Assembly (NCBI GenBank): GCA_963822615.1
Contig: CAWGIM010000001.1
Location: forward strand, 1,221,969-1,285,968
Length of the DNA stretch: 64,000 nucleotides
DNA from: Trebonia sp963822615
Lineage (GTDB): Bacteria; Actinomycetota; Actinomycetes; Streptosporangiales; Streptosporangiaceae
Direction of reading: 5' to 3'
The position numbers were made by a program, and so were the translations under genes. The notes under the pieces were generated by a model, which worked only from the letters and a program-made list of their open reading frames with translations, did not search any database and was not told where the DNA came from. Shown here in pieces: positions 34,502 to 44,724 of the stretch (position 1 is its first letter; each line of letters begins with the position of its first letter).

Positions 34502-35392
34502 TCAGCCCGAACGGGTGCGGGCCGACTCGGTCCGTTCACTGTCCGGCTCCAGGGTGTCCGGCGCGGCCAGCGACAGCGCCACCACCCCGGCCGCCATGAC
34601 CGCGAACCCGGCCGCCGCCGCGGCCAGCACGCCCGCGCTCATCTCGAAGTACTCGCCGAACAGCCAGACGCTGAGCGCGATGCTGACCAGCGGGTCGGTG
34701 ATCACCATCAGCGGCTGCGAGACCCGCAGCGGCCCGTCCTGCAGGGCCAGCTGCTCCAGCAGCACCCCGGCCAGGCCGCCCGCCGCCACCGCGTAGACCG
34801 CCCAGCCGGTGAACAGCCCGGTCACTCCCCCGGCGGCGGCGTCATCGGTCGCGGCCTTGATGAACGTCGCTTCCAGGGACCACGCCACCCCGGCCGCGAT
34901 GCCGCGCAGTGCTGCCCGGCGTCCAGGCGAGCCGCCCCGGGCGGCGGCCGACAGCGCCGCGGCGAGCGCCGCGCAGCCGACGATGGCGGCCGTCCAGTGC
35001 CCGCCGGCCGGCGCCGGGTTGCCGCCGCGCGGCTCGGCCGCGACCAGGAACACGGCGAGCCCGGCGCAGGCCGCCGCCGCGCCCGCCCAGGCGGCCGCGC
35101 CGACCGACTGCCTGATCCACACCCGCCGCAGCACCAGCGCGATGACCAGCTCGGTGACCAGCAGCGGCTGCACCACCGAGACCGGGCTCAGGTGCAGCGC
35201 CACCGCCTGGAAGGCGAACGCGCCGATCTGCGCCACCCAGCCGCCCAGCCACCGGGGGTTGCGCAGCAGGTAGGCGACCAGCCGGCGCCCATGGGGGCGG
35301 TCGGCGTCGGCCGTGCTCGCGATGTGCCGCTCGATCACGCTGACCGCGTTGCACAGCGCGGCCAGCAGCGCGAAGACGATTCCGCCGCCCAT
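34502..35392 (-). CDS. DMT-family transporter
   Basis: 296 residues, about ten hydrophobic segments (MGGGIVFALLAALCNAVSVI; LSPVSVVQPLLVTELVIALV; GPLRVSQPLMVITDPLVSIA). It belongs to the same broad group as the permease at 31413, with related QPLLVTELV and ISxAxP-type segments. Precedes the antiporter gene on the same strand. Confidence 0.82.
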   Translation of the reverse strand: MGGGIVFALLAALCNAVSVIERHIASTADADRPHGRRLVAYLLRNPRWLGGWVAQIGAFAFQAVALHLSPVSVVQPLLVTELVIALVLRRVWIRQSVGAAAWAGAAAACAGLAVFLVAAEPRGGNPAPAGGHWTAAIVGCAALAAALSAAARGGSPGRRAALRGIAAGVAWSLEATFIKAATDDAAAGGVTGLFTGWAVYAVAAGGLAGVLLEQLALQDGPLRVSQPLMVITDPLVSIALSVWLFGEYFEMSAGVLAAAAAGFAVMAAGVVALSLAAPDTLEPDSERTESARTRSG

Positions 35393-35555
35393 GCGCGCCA
35401 GTCAGCCCCCCACCATGATCACAAGTCACTACTGAAACAACACTTATCGTGACTGTAGCGCGGCCGGGCCGTCCGGCTGCCGCGCGGCCGGGCGACAGCG
35501 GCGCCTTTCTCCAAATACCGTCGACAGCCTCCGGCGGCGGGGGGACACTTCGTCT

Positions 35556-38404
35556 GTGGGCGGCGCTGAGGGTATCGCCGGGCGGGTGGCCGAGTTGGCC
35601 GAAGCGGCGGGGTGCTATGTGCGAGCCGCGGCCGGTGATGCGCAAGTGCTGCTGGTGACCGGTGCCGCCGGGATCGGGAAAACCCGGCTGGTACGGGAGG
35701 TGTGCGCCCGGACCGGCCGCTCGACTCTGGTCCTGGTCGGCGAGTCCGCCCCGCTGGCCGGGGCCGCACTGCCCTACGGCCCGTTCGTGGCAGCCCTCGA
35801 AGCGCACGCGGACTGGCTGGTCTCCGGGGTGGCGGGGGCGGCCGACGGCGACATGCTGGCCGGGCGGCACCGGCTGTTCATCCGCACGCTCGGCGTGCTG
35901 GGGGAACTGGCGGCGTCGGCACCGCTGGTGCTCGTGCTCGAGGACCTGCACTGGGCCGACGAGTCGTCCCGCGAGCTGTTGTCGTTCCTGTCCGTCCGGC
36001 TGCGGGAGCAGCCGGTGCTGATGATCGGCACGCTGCGCGAGGAGGACATCGACGACACCGCCCGGCGTTGGCTGGCCGAGCTCGAGCGGCGGCCCCGGGT
36101 CACGCGGCTGCGGCTGGCTGGTCTCGCCGACGCCGAGATCGCCGAGGTGGTGGCCGACCTGCTGCCCGGCCCGGCCGACGCGCGGCGGATGGCCGCGGTC
36201 ATCGAGGGCGCCGAAGGCAACCCGCTCTACGCCCGGGAGCTTGCCCGGACCGACGGCACCGGCCCGCCCGCCTCGCTCGCGGCGGTGACGCTCGCCCGCG
36301 CCGGGAGCCTGTCCCCCACCGCTCAGGCGGTACTCAAGCTGATCTGCGTGGCCGACGGCGGGCTTGACCATGGCCTGCTGGCCGCGGTCACCGGGCTGCC
36401 GGAGGGGCGCCTGCCCAGTTACGTCAGGGAAGTCATCACGGCCGGGCTGCTGGCCGCGGCCGGCGACGGTTACGCCTTCCCGCACTCCCTCATCCGGCAG
36501 GCGCTGTACGCCGAGCTGCTCCCCGGCGAGCGGCGCCGCCTGCACCGGGAGCTGGCGGAAAAGCTGGCGTTGATGCCGGACGCCGAGCCGGGGCCGCTCG
36601 CGCAGCACTGGGACCGGGCCGGGTGCCCCGGCCTGGCAGCCCCGGCGGCGGTGGCGGCGGCACGGCAGGCGCTCGCGGCCCGAGCCTATCCGGAGGCGAC
36701 GCGGAACTACCGGCTGGCGATTGACCTGCGGCGGTGGCTGCCGGATCCGGTCGCGCCGGTCCTTGAGGCCGCGGCGCAGGCCGCCAGCTGGGCGAAGGAC
36801 CCCGTGCTGGCCGCCACCTGGGTCTCGGCCGCGCTCGACGAGACCGCGCCGGGCGGCGGGCCGGCGGCGGCGGACCGCGGCCGGCTGCTCGAACGGCTCG
36901 GACGGTACCGCTGGGAGGCGGGCGACGCGCGGGGCGCGGTCCGAGCGACGGCGCAGGCGGTGACCGAACTCGAGGCGTCGCCACCGTCGGTCGTCAAGGC
37001 ACGGGCGCTGGCGACCCTGGCGACCCGCCTGGTGTTCGTCGGCGACTACGACCGCGCGCGACCGCACGCCGAGCGGGCGGTCGCGCTCGCGGTCCGCACC
37101 GGGGCGGCCGCGGAGCGCGCCCGCGGCCTGACCGCCCTTGGCCTTATCCGTGCTCAGCACGGCGAGCTCGACAGTGGGCTGGCTGCCCTGGCCGAGGCGT
37201 CGGCGCTCGCCCGCCAGGTCGGCAGCGTCGAGGACATCGTGCACGCGGCCAGCAACCGGATGTACCTGCTGTGCACGCTCGGGCGCTTCACCGAGGCGCT
37301 CGACGTCGCCTACGAAGGGCGCCGGGCGGCGCAGGCGCTCGACGCGCCCCCGGGGCAGTTGTCGATCTTCGGCAACAACACCGCCGCGGTCCTAGTCGCC
37401 ACCGGGCGGTGGGCGCAGGCCGGCTGGTGACTGGACGAGCTGGTCGGCGAGGCGAGCGTGAACATCGAGCGGTACCTGCGGCTGCTGCAGCTGGAGCTAG
37501 CGGTCGGCCAGGGGGACGGCGCCCGGGTGGCTGAGCTGGCGACCGCCCTGGCGACGGCGCCGGACGACCCGCGGCTGGCAGGGCCGTTGCACGCCTGCCT
37601 GGCCGAGCACGCACTCAACAGCGGGGACTACCCCGCCGCCGCGGCCGAGGTCACGGCCGGCCTGGCCGGGCTTGCCGGAGCCGACCTGGCCGACGAGGAG
37701 GTCAGGCTGCTCGCCGCTGCCGCCGGCTGGCGGCGGACCTGGCCAGGCTGCCGCGTCCGGCCTGGCCGCCTGCGCTGGCCGGCCGCTGGCCACCACCCGA
37801 CGACGACTTCGCGGGCCGCGCCCACGCCATCGCGGGCCGCCATGACGGCAGCCGGCCTGACCTGGCCGCATACGTCGGCCTCGCCGCCGCCGAGCGCGCC
37901 CGCCAGTGCGGGGCCGACGACCGGGCGACCTGGCGGCGCACGGCCGAGGCCTGGCGGGCGGCCGAGCAGCCGTATCGCGAGGCCTACGCACGGCTGCGCG
38001 AGAGTGAGGCGGCGCTGGCCGCGGGACGCCGTGACCAGGCCGCCCGGGCACTCGCGGCCTGCGAGGACATCGCCCGGGAGCTGCCGTCGCCACCCCTGCT
38101 CAAGCTGGCGGCGGCGCTGGCCGCACGGTCGCGGCTCGGGCCGCGGCCGGCTGGCCAGGACCACGGCGAGCGCGCCGCCGCGGTCGTGCGCTTCGACCTG
38201 ACCGAGCGCGAGACGCAGGTCCTCGGGCTGCTCGCACACGGGCACAGCAACCGGGAGATCGCCCGAGGGCTTTTCATCAGCGAGCGCACCGTCGCGGTGC
38301 ACGTCTCGCACATCTTCGCCAAGCTCGGCGTCCGGAACCGGACGGCGGCCGCGGCGATCGGCTCGCGGCTCGGCCTGGGGGCCGACCCGACATCAGCGCA
38401 GTGA
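35556..38404 (+). pseudogene. LuxR-family AAA-ATPase regulator, disrupted
   Basis: An STAND/MalT-type regulator: Walker A GAAGIGKT near residue 38, Walker B LVLVLEDLHWAD, TPR-like middle, and a C-terminal LuxR HTH (LTERETQVLGLLAHGHSNRE; FISERTVAVHVSHIFAKLG). Two lesions break it. A TGA at 37428-37430 interrupts in frame (QAGW-stop-LDELVGEA), and near 37731 the frame changes so that the HTH is one base off; adding one G in GGCTGGCGGCGG restores GWRADLARL. The start is GTG 35556 with only a distant GGGGGA. The stop is a substitution, so this gene looks genuinely inactive, with the caveat of other indels in the window. Confidence 0.8.
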
Positions 38405-38437
38405 AAACCCGCCCGGCCGACTCAAAGGAGACCCATC

Positions 38438-38918
38438 GTGTACACACAACTAGTAATCACCGGCGACGCGAACACCTGGACGCTGCGCGAGCCGCTCGAC
38501 CTGAGCCGGCGTCACCGCGTCCGACCAGCCGCTGTCCCTCGACATCATCAGCCCGCTGGAAGGGACCCTGGTGCTGTCGCCGAAGGCGGCGGCCGGCGTC
38601 GTCCTGCTCCCGGCGGGGGTGCCAGCCGCCAGCCCGATGGGCTGGATTCCGGGCGACGGTTACCTGCACCTTCCGTTCATCTACCTGCCGTCGGCCTATC
38701 TCCCGGCGACGACCGCCAGCACCAGCCCGCACGACCTGTACCCGCTGCCCGGTGACACCGACCGCACGGCGCTCGCGCAGCAGATCGCCGACGCCATGGG
38801 GGCGGGTAGCCGGTTCCCGGTGCTGTACGGCACCAGGCAGGACGGCGCCCTGGTACTCAATGGCGCCGCCCTGCCGTTCGCGGTGGTCACCGTGCCGATG
38901 GACACCAAGTACAGCTGA
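38438..38918 (+). pseudogene. Hypothetical protein, about 160 aa, frame interrupted
   Basis: Begins GTG 38438 (MYTQLVITGDANTWTLREPL) with AAAGGAG at good spacing. The frame shifts near 38506; removing one C of CCGGC gives LSGVTASDQPLSLDIISPLE and continues to the stop at 38918 (ending VPMDTKYS). Total 160 codons plus one base. Family not recognised; no signal peptide or membrane helix. It follows the broken LuxR gene by 33 bases and could share its transcript. Confidence 0.6.
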
Positions 38919-38945
38919 CGGGGCGGTCCTGGTTCACCATCCGGC

Positions 38946-39524
38946 TCAGAGCTGGCCGACAACCCAGCTGATGACCCCGGAGAAGGCGCCCTGGATCAGG
39001 TTGAGGACCGGGCTCACCGCCTGGTTGACGGCCTGGGCGAGCGCGGCCTCCACCTGGGCCAGGAACTCCGAGTAAGGGTCGTAGCCGAACGCGAACACGA
39101 TGTGGGCGACCTGCGCGGCCACCGCCGGGTCGATCTGGCCGGGGAACGAGTCCTGGCGGTCGTGCGGGCCGGTCCAGTCCCAGCCACCGCTCACCCCGTA
39201 GCGCTGCGGCGGCAGGTAGCCGACCAGGTTGCCCTGGGCGTCGACGAACTGCACCGCGATGCCGCCGTGGAACCCGCTCCCCCACGGGGCGTTGTCGGTG
39301 CACCACGTCCGGCAGAAACCGGTCAGCGCGCCGGTCTGTTGGTTCACGGTCAGCCAGCCGTGCATGTGCCAGTTCGAGTTGTTGTTGATGATCTGCTCGC
39401 CCGAGTCCAGCGTGACGAGGGCCGCGGGCTGCGCGGCGGCCGGTACCTGGGTCCGGGCGACGGGCTCAACGAGTCCGGTGGCCTTGCTGTCCGGCATCAG
39501 GGCCGCCGCGTTGTCAATGCTCAT
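38946..39524 (-). CDS. Hypothetical protein, 192 aa
   Basis: I do not recognise the family. The central part is rich in Trp, Gly and Asn (INNNSNWHMHGWLTVNQQ; GVSGGWDWTGPHDRQD) with one close cysteine pair in FCRTWCTDN, and the tail is amphipathic (ALAQAVNQAVSPVLNLIQGA). No clear signal peptide, so secretion is not supported. The ATG has AAAGGAAA at good spacing. It converges with the disrupted small gene and is divergent from a binding-protein gene. Confidence 0.65.
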   Translation of the reverse strand: MSIDNAAALMPDSKATGLVEPVARTQVPAAAQPAALVTLDSGEQIINNNSNWHMHGWLTVNQQTGALTGFCRTWCTDNAPWGSGFHGGIAVQFVDAQGNLVGYLPPQRYGVSGGWDWTGPHDRQDSFPGQIDPAVAAQVAHIVFAFGYDPYSEFLAQVEAALAQAVNQAVSPVLNLIQGAFSGVISWVVGQL

Positions 39525-39552
39525 GTGCGTTTCCTTTCCTGGTGCGCTGCGC

Positions 39553-39723
39553 GCATCGTCGGTTGACGCCTCAGACGATGCCGCAGGACCCCGGGCGGGG
39601 GATCAGCCGATTTGACTAGGTTCCGCGACGAGAACTACGTAATCCGCTGCGGCGGCCGCTGGCAGCCAGCCACGGCTGGCCGTGTCCCGCTGACCAGGAC
39701 GCGAACATTGCCAGCCCGCAATG
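39553..39723. promoter_or_regulatory. Cluster of three inverted repeats in divergent promoter
   Basis: GCATCGTC/GACGATGC (39553-39581, 13-base spacer), GCCAGCC-AC-GGCTGGC (39665-39680) and CATTGC-CAGCCC-GCAATG (39706-39723). All lie in the 245 bases between the 192-residue protein gene and the substrate-binding-protein gene. Individually each could be chance; together they suggest binding sites or leader structure. Confidence 0.4.
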
Positions 39724-39769
39724 GCGGGCGGCTAATGACCGCAAGGGATCTTCAGAGTGGAGGATTACA

Positions 39770-41242
39770 GTGGCGAGAGGCAACACGGCAGCTCGCGGAC
39801 GGGCGAGAGCCAGATCGGCCCTGAGACGTCTGGTCCGCGCGCGCTTCCTGGCGCTCCTTACGATCGCGCTGGCGGCCGTCCTGGCCGTCGGCGCCTGCAG
39901 TTCGTCGTCCAGCCAGCCGGGCGGCGGCGGCGCGACGACCACGCCCGCGAGCGGGGCGGCCGCTAGCTCGGCGAGCAGCACCGGCGGCGCCAGCGGCAGC
40001 GCGGCACCGGGGCAGGACGTCGGGCTGACCGCGACGACCATCCGCATCGGGGTGATCGCCGACGTCAACACCGCGGTCAACCCGGGCGAGTTCCAGAAGA
40101 ACGTCAACATGATCAAGGCCTGGGCGGCCTTGGTCAACGCCAAGGGCGGCCTGGCCGGCCGCCAGGTGACGGTCGACTTCTGCGACTCGAGGTTCGACGC
40201 CAACACCACCGAGAACTGCGTGATCCAGGCCTGCCAGAACGACTTCGCCCTGGTGGGCACGTCCGCCCTGATGCTGAGCAACATCGCTGACATCGACAAC
40301 TGCAAGAACGGGGCCGGACAGGCCACCGGGATACCGAACCTGGCGGGCATCACGCTGACGCAGCAGGCGGCGTGCGACAAGGACACGTTCTTGTGGAGCG
40401 GCAACGACCCGACGCTCTGCGCCACCAGCACGAAGAACCCGCAGACCTATACCGCCCTGGTCGGCGACGACAAGTGGCTGGCCTCGCAGTACCCGGGCCT
40501 GCACGGGATCTTTGTCTACAACACCGACTCCCCGACCGCCAAGTCCTTGCAGGTCCCCATCTACATGGGGGACAGCACGCAAGCCGGGATCAAGCTGGAC
40601 GGCAGCGGTTACTACGGGTCATCGTGCGTGGCGCCGCAGAGCGCGCTGCTCCCGACCGTGCTGGTGATGAAGCAGCACGGGTCGACCTTCGGCCAGGACG
40701 GCTCCTGCCCGGCCAACTTCGTGCAGCTGCTGGCCGAGGCCAAGCTGCAGGGAGTGAACACGGTCAAGGCGTGGATGTGCGCGGGCGGCTGCTACACGCC
40801 GTACTTCCTGTCGCTGAACCCCTCGGTGACCGAGGGCGTGTACCAGAACCTGCAGACGATCGCGTTCCAAACCGAGTACCAGGACAACCCGACCATGGCG
40901 GCGGAGGTCCAGCAGCTCGGCGGCATCAAGAACGTGGACAGCAACGCGATGGAGTCCTACGTCCAGGCGCTGCTGTTCCAGGACGCGGTCACCAAGACGG
41001 TGGCCAACGGCGGCACCCTCAACCGCCAGACCCTGTTCTCCACGCTGAACACCAAGGAAACGGCGTTCAACGCGGACGGGATCATCGGCACCGTCGACGT
41101 CTCCCATCACGGGGTCAGTCCCTGCTTCTCCATCGTCCGGGTCGTCAACGGCGCGTGGCAGCGGGTCTACCCGGCCAAGGCCACCACGTTCGACTGCAGC
41201 CCCAGCAACGTGGTGCAGGTCACAACCAACATGGTGAGCTGA
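39770..41242 (+). CDS. Lipoprotein substrate-binding protein, LivK-like, orphan
   Basis: 490 residues. A basic N-terminus and a hydrophobic segment end in the lipobox LAVGAC, followed by a Ser/Thr/Gly linker and a type 1 periplasmic-binding fold (TATTIRIGVIADVNTAVNPG; NAKGGLAGRQVTVDFCDSRF). It contains an unusual number of cysteines (for example CVIQAC, CAGGCY), suggesting disulfides outside the cell. GTG 39770 has GGAGGA 5 bases upstream. No permease or ATPase lies nearby, so it is an orphan receptor or sensor rather than part of an evident importer. Confidence 0.85.
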   Translation: MARGNTAARGRARARSALRRLVRARFLALLTIALAAVLAVGACSSSSSQPGGGGATTTPASGAAASSASSTGGASGSAAPGQDVGLTATTIRIGVIADVNTAVNPGEFQKNVNMIKAWAALVNAKGGLAGRQVTVDFCDSRFDANTTENCVIQACQNDFALVGTSALMLSNIADIDNCKNGAGQATGIPNLAGITLTQQAACDKDTFLWSGNDPTLCATSTKNPQTYTALVGDDKWLASQYPGLHGIFVYNTDSPTAKSLQVPIYMGDSTQAGIKLDGSGYYGSSCVAPQSALLPTVLVMKQHGSTFGQDGSCPANFVQLLAEAKLQGVNTVKAWMCAGGCYTPYFLSLNPSVTEGVYQNLQTIAFQTEYQDNPTMAAEVQQLGGIKNVDSNAMESYVQALLFQDAVTKTVANGGTLNRQTLFSTLNTKETAFNADGIIGTVDVSHHGVSPCFSIVRVVNGAWQRVYPAKATTFDCSPSNVVQVTTNMVS

Positions 41243-41306
41243 CGCCAGTCAGTCGCCGGTGTCGCCCGGCGCCCGGCGAGTCGCCGGGCGCCGGGCGCGG
41301 GGCTGA

Positions 41307-41708
41307 TCAGCTCAGCGGGCGGCCGACGGTCTGGTGGACGTGATCGGGGACCGCCTCGTGCCGGTCGCCGACCGTGAGCGTGCCGCTGGGCTCGAGCAGC
41401 AGCAACTGGGTGGGCACCGGCGCGAACGGGCGGTGCTCAACCCCCCGCGGGACGGTGAACACGCAGCCTGGCCCGAGGACCACGGTGCGCTCGCCGTCCG
41501 CTTCCCTGAGCCCGATGTGCAGCTCGCCCTCGATGACGAGGAAGAACTCGTCGGTGTGGTCGTGCACGTGCCACAGGTGCTCGCCGTGCACCTTGACCAC
41601 GCGCACGTCGTAGTCGTTGACCGTGGTGACGATGCGCGGGTTCCACTGGTCACTGAAGGAGGCAAGCGCGTCGGCCAGCGCCACCGGCGCGGTTGGCTTA
41701 AAGGTCAT
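41307..41708 (-). CDS. Cupin-domain protein
   Basis: 133 residues, one cupin barrel. The metal-binding motif is present: HLWHVHDHTDEFFLVIEGEL, then VPRGVEHRPFAP. Likely an isomerase, dioxygenase-like enzyme or ligand-binding protein; the substrate is unknown. I use the ATG at 41708 (MTFKPTAP) with AGGATGG just upstream; an earlier ATG at 41717 is also possible. Confidence 0.83.
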   Translation of the reverse strand: MTFKPTAPVALADALASFSDQWNPRIVTTVNDYDVRVVKVHGEHLWHVHDHTDEFFLVIEGELHIGLREADGERTVVLGPGCVFTVPRGVEHRPFAPVPTQLLLLEPSGTLTVGDRHEAVPDHVHQTVGRPLS

Positions 41709-41764
41709 GCAGACCATCCTGCCGGTGGCGCGGCCCGTCGGCTAGTGGCGGGCCGCGACCAGCG

Positions 41765-44629
41765 CTAGGAGGCGCGCATGCCGCCGCGCTGGGTGGCGGC
41801 GCGGCCGAGGTCGGATGCCCGGCGGGCGGCCGAGGCGACGACCGCGACCACCAGGTCCAGTGCTTCCCGGCCGCGGGCGGCCGGCCGCGCCCGCCGCCGG
41901 GTGGCCGGCTGGCCGCGCAGCCGGCGCCCGGCCACCAGTACCCGCAGCTCGTCGCTGAGCAGCGGCAGCGTGCGCACGGTGAACGTGACGGCGTGGGCCC
42001 ACTCGTCGACCGGCGCCCGGACCACGCGCAGCGGGCGGGCCAGCCGGGTGAACGCGGCCGGCAGCTCCTCCACCCTGGTGGTCCACACGACCAGCAGCGA
42101 CAGCGCCAGGAAGAGCGCGGTGAGCAGGAGCGACTGCGCGTACAGGACAAGCCCGTGGCCGGCCGCGGCGGCGACCGCGCCCGCCGCCAGGACGGCCACC
42201 ACCCACCAGGACACCCGCGGCAGCACCGTGGCCGGCAGCCGCGCGGCCACCGCGCCCGCCGCCAGCAGCGCCGCCAGCACGCCGACCGCGGGCCACCCGG
42301 GCAGCAGCAGCGACACGATGGTGGCGGCCGCCAGCACCAGCAGCTTGACGGCGGCGTCGACCCGGTGCAGCGGCGAGCGGCCGGGCAGCGCCCGCAGCAC
42401 CAGGCGGCCCCGGCGGCGCCGCGGCGGCGGGAGGTCGGCCGGCGGCGGGGCGGTCGCGGGCGGGGGGCCGGGCAGCCGGGCCGTCCCGTCGGTCACCTCG
42501 ACCGAGCGGGTGCAGGCGAGTTCCATGTCCTCGAAGTCGTGCGAGATGACGACCAAGGTCAGGCCGTCGTCGCGGCGCATCCGGCCGAGCAGTTCAAGCA
42601 GCCCGCGGCGGCTCGCGCGGTCCAGCCCGGCCAGCGGCTCGTCCAGGATCAGCAGCCGCGGCCGGGATGCCAGCAGGCCGGCGATCGCCACCCGGCGCAT
42701 CTGCCCGCCGCTCAGCGCGTCGATGGCGCGACCGCCCAGCTCGGCCGGCAGCCCGACCCGCTCGAGGGCGCCGCGGACGAAGTCGGCCGCCTGCCCCGGC
42801 TCGGCCGGGCGGTTTGGCCCCGCCGCGGCCAGGATGTCCTGCGCCACCGTGGGCCGCTGCAGTTGCAGCCGGGCGTGCTGGAATGACAGCGCCACCGCGC
42901 CGACCGCCTGGTGGGCGGGCACGCCGTCGACGGTGACGGTGCCCTCGGTGGGGCGGACCAGCCCGGCCAGCAGCCAGGCCAGGGTTGACTTGCCCGAACC
43001 GTTGCCGCCGGTCACCAGCAGCCCCTCGCCCGGGTAGACGTCCAGGTCGACCGAGCGCAGGGCGGTGACTTCCCACGGGGTGCCCGCGTCGTAGCGGTGG
43101 CGGGCCCCGCGCACCCGGATGACCGGGGCCGTACCCGGCTCAGCGGCCGCCGCGGGCACCGGCCGCGGCGGCACCCGGGGCCCGGCCGGGCCGGCCAGCT
43201 CGTCCGCGGCCGCCGGGTCTGCCACCCGGCCGCCGGCCAGGCCGATCACCCGGTCGGCGCGGGCCGCCTCGGCCGGGTCGTGGGTCACGTGCACCACCGC
43301 GGTGCCGGTCCGGGCGGGGAGCGCCGCCAGCAGCTCGAGCACCTCGGCCCGGCCCGCCGCGTCGAGCATCGAGGTCGACTCGTCGGAGATCAGCAGCGCG
43401 GGCTGGCGGGCCATCGCGGTGGCGATCGCCAGCCGCTGCAGCTGACCGCCGGACAGCGCCTCGGTGCTGGCTCCGGCCAGGCCGTCGAGGCCGACCCAGC
43501 CGAGCAGTCCCTCGACGTCAACCGGGTACCCGGGCGGCAGTCCCCAGCGCAGGTCCTCGCCGACGGTGCTGCCGATCACCTGGGTCTCGGCCCGCTGGCC
43601 GACGATGGCGGTGCCGCCGGGCTCCCCCAGCCCCACCCGGCCGGGGCGGTGGACCTGCCCGCGCGCGGGCTCGGCGCCCGCCAGCAGTGACACCAGGGTG
43701 GACTTGCCCGCCCCGTTGGGGCCGACCACCGCGACGAACTCCCCCGCCGCCACCGTCAGGTCGATGTCGGTCAGCGCCTCCTGCCCGGCCGCCGGGTAGC
43801 CGAACCCGACGCCGGCCAGCCGCAGCGGCACCGGCCCGGGCCGCTCGCGCCCGCCGGTGACGCCGCCCGCGCGGGCGCGGGCGGCGTCGTCACGGGCGGC
43901 ATGGTCGAGCGGGTCGGTGTGCGCGAGCCGTTCCACCCGGCGGGCGACCAGCACCACCAGCAGGTTGGTGAGCAGCATCCAGGCGGGGACGGCCAGGCCG
44001 ACCGCGGCCGCGAAGACGATCTGCCAGGAGCCGAGCAGCGTGTCGGTGAAGCTCAGCACCGCGTGGCCGGCCGACGGGGGCAGCCCGACCGAACCGGCCA
44101 GCCGGACCAGGCCGGCCGCGCTGGCGCGCAGCGACCCGAACGCGAGCTCGCGCGCCCGGGCGAACAGCGTCATCAGCCCGACCGTGACGGCCGCCGCGGC
44201 CGGCCCGAGGACCACCGCCGCCAGGACCACGGTGCCGTAGCCGCGGCCGCGGCGGCGGATCACCCCGCACAGGCCGCCGAGCAGGGCGCAGGTGGCGATG
44301 ATGACGGCGGCGACCAGGCCGGCCACCAGGAACGCCACGAACGCCGCGGCGACGGTGGCGGCGAGCACCGCGCGGACCCGGTTCCGCAGCCCGACGATGC
44401 CGAACGGCACCGCACCAAGCAGCTGGAGCACCCCCAGGTGGGGCAGGAACGTGCCGACCGACACGATGACCACCGCGAGCGCCGCGAACACCCCGGCGTC
44501 GGCGATCTCGACCGGGCGCAGCGCTCCCCCGTTCGGGCGGCGGCTGGACCGGCGGGGCCTGGGGCGGGACGCGGCCGGACTGGCGCGGCCGGGTCGCGCG
44601 GTGGCCGGCTGTGCTTGACGCATCAGCAC
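41765..44629 (-). CDS. Single-polypeptide ECF transporter (S + ATPase + ATPase + EcfT)
   Basis: 954 residues join all parts of an energy-coupling-factor importer. The N-terminal ~250 residues form a membrane S-like unit. ABC ATPase 1 has Walker A lysine K309 (GPNGAGKST) and LSGGQLQRLA; ABC ATPase 2 has K547 (GGNGSGKST) and LSGGQMRRVA. A C-terminal EcfT/CbiQ-like membrane unit follows (GRSPLHRVDAAVKLLVLAAA). It would import a vitamin or cofactor precursor across the cytoplasmic membrane; which one is unknown. An inverted repeat with TACA/TGTA cores lies 28 bases upstream. ATPase 1 has SDESTSM instead of the usual LDEP at the Walker B end. Confidence 0.88.
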   Translation of the reverse strand: MLMRQAQPATARPGRASPAASRPRPRRSSRRPNGGALRPVEIADAGVFAALAVVIVSVGTFLPHLGVLQLLGAVPFGIVGLRNRVRAVLAATVAAAFVAFLVAGLVAAVIIATCALLGGLCGVIRRRGRGYGTVVLAAVVLGPAAAAVTVGLMTLFARARELAFGSLRASAAGLVRLAGSVGLPPSAGHAVLSFTDTLLGSWQIVFAAAVGLAVPAWMLLTNLLVVLVARRVERLAHTDPLDHAARDDAARARAGGVTGGRERPGPVPLRLAGVGFGYPAAGQEALTDIDLTVAAGEFVAVVGPNGAGKSTLVSLLAGAEPARGQVHRPGRVGLGEPGGTAIVGQRAETQVIGSTVGEDLRWGLPPGYPVDVEGLLGWVGLDGLAGASTEALSGGQLQRLAIATAMARQPALLISDESTSMLDAAGRAEVLELLAALPARTGTAVVHVTHDPAEAARADRVIGLAGGRVADPAAADELAGPAGPRVPPRPVPAAAAEPGTAPVIRVRGARHRYDAGTPWEVTALRSVDLDVYPGEGLLVTGGNGSGKSTLAWLLAGLVRPTEGTVTVDGVPAHQAVGAVALSFQHARLQLQRPTVAQDILAAAGPNRPAEPGQAADFVRGALERVGLPAELGGRAIDALSGGQMRRVAIAGLLASRPRLLILDEPLAGLDRASRRGLLELLGRMRRDDGLTLVVISHDFEDMELACTRSVEVTDGTARLPGPPPATAPPPADLPPPRRRRGRLVLRALPGRSPLHRVDAAVKLLVLAAATIVSLLLPGWPAVGVLAALLAAGAVAARLPATVLPRVSWWVVAVLAAGAVAAAAGHGLVLYAQSLLLTALFLALSLLVVWTTRVEELPAAFTRLARPLRVVRAPVDEWAHAVTFTVRTLPLLSDELRVLVAGRRLRGQPATRRRARPAARGREALDLVVAVVASAARRASDLGRAATQRGGMRAS

Positions 44630-44657
44630 CAGGGATACCCTCCCGCCTCGCGGTCAC

Positions 44658-44679
44658 TCTTCTACATCAGTGTAGAAGA
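44658..44679. promoter_or_regulatory. 22-bp inverted repeat upstream of ECF gene
   Basis: TCTTCTACA-TCAG-TGTAGAAGA, perfect nine-base arms, 28 bases upstream of the ECF start. The TACA/TGTA core resembles BlaI/CopY-type operators, but other repressors use similar sites and no cognate regulator is adjacent. Confidence 0.7.
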
Positions 44680-44724
44680 ATTTCGGCGCGGCCGAGCACG
44701 TTCCGTCGCCCCGCGGGTGCGCCG

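Noticed and set aside
34842..37244. Open minus-strand frame of about 800 codons
   Set aside because: Antisense to the LuxR-type gene and out of frame with the DMT gene; no recognisable domain.
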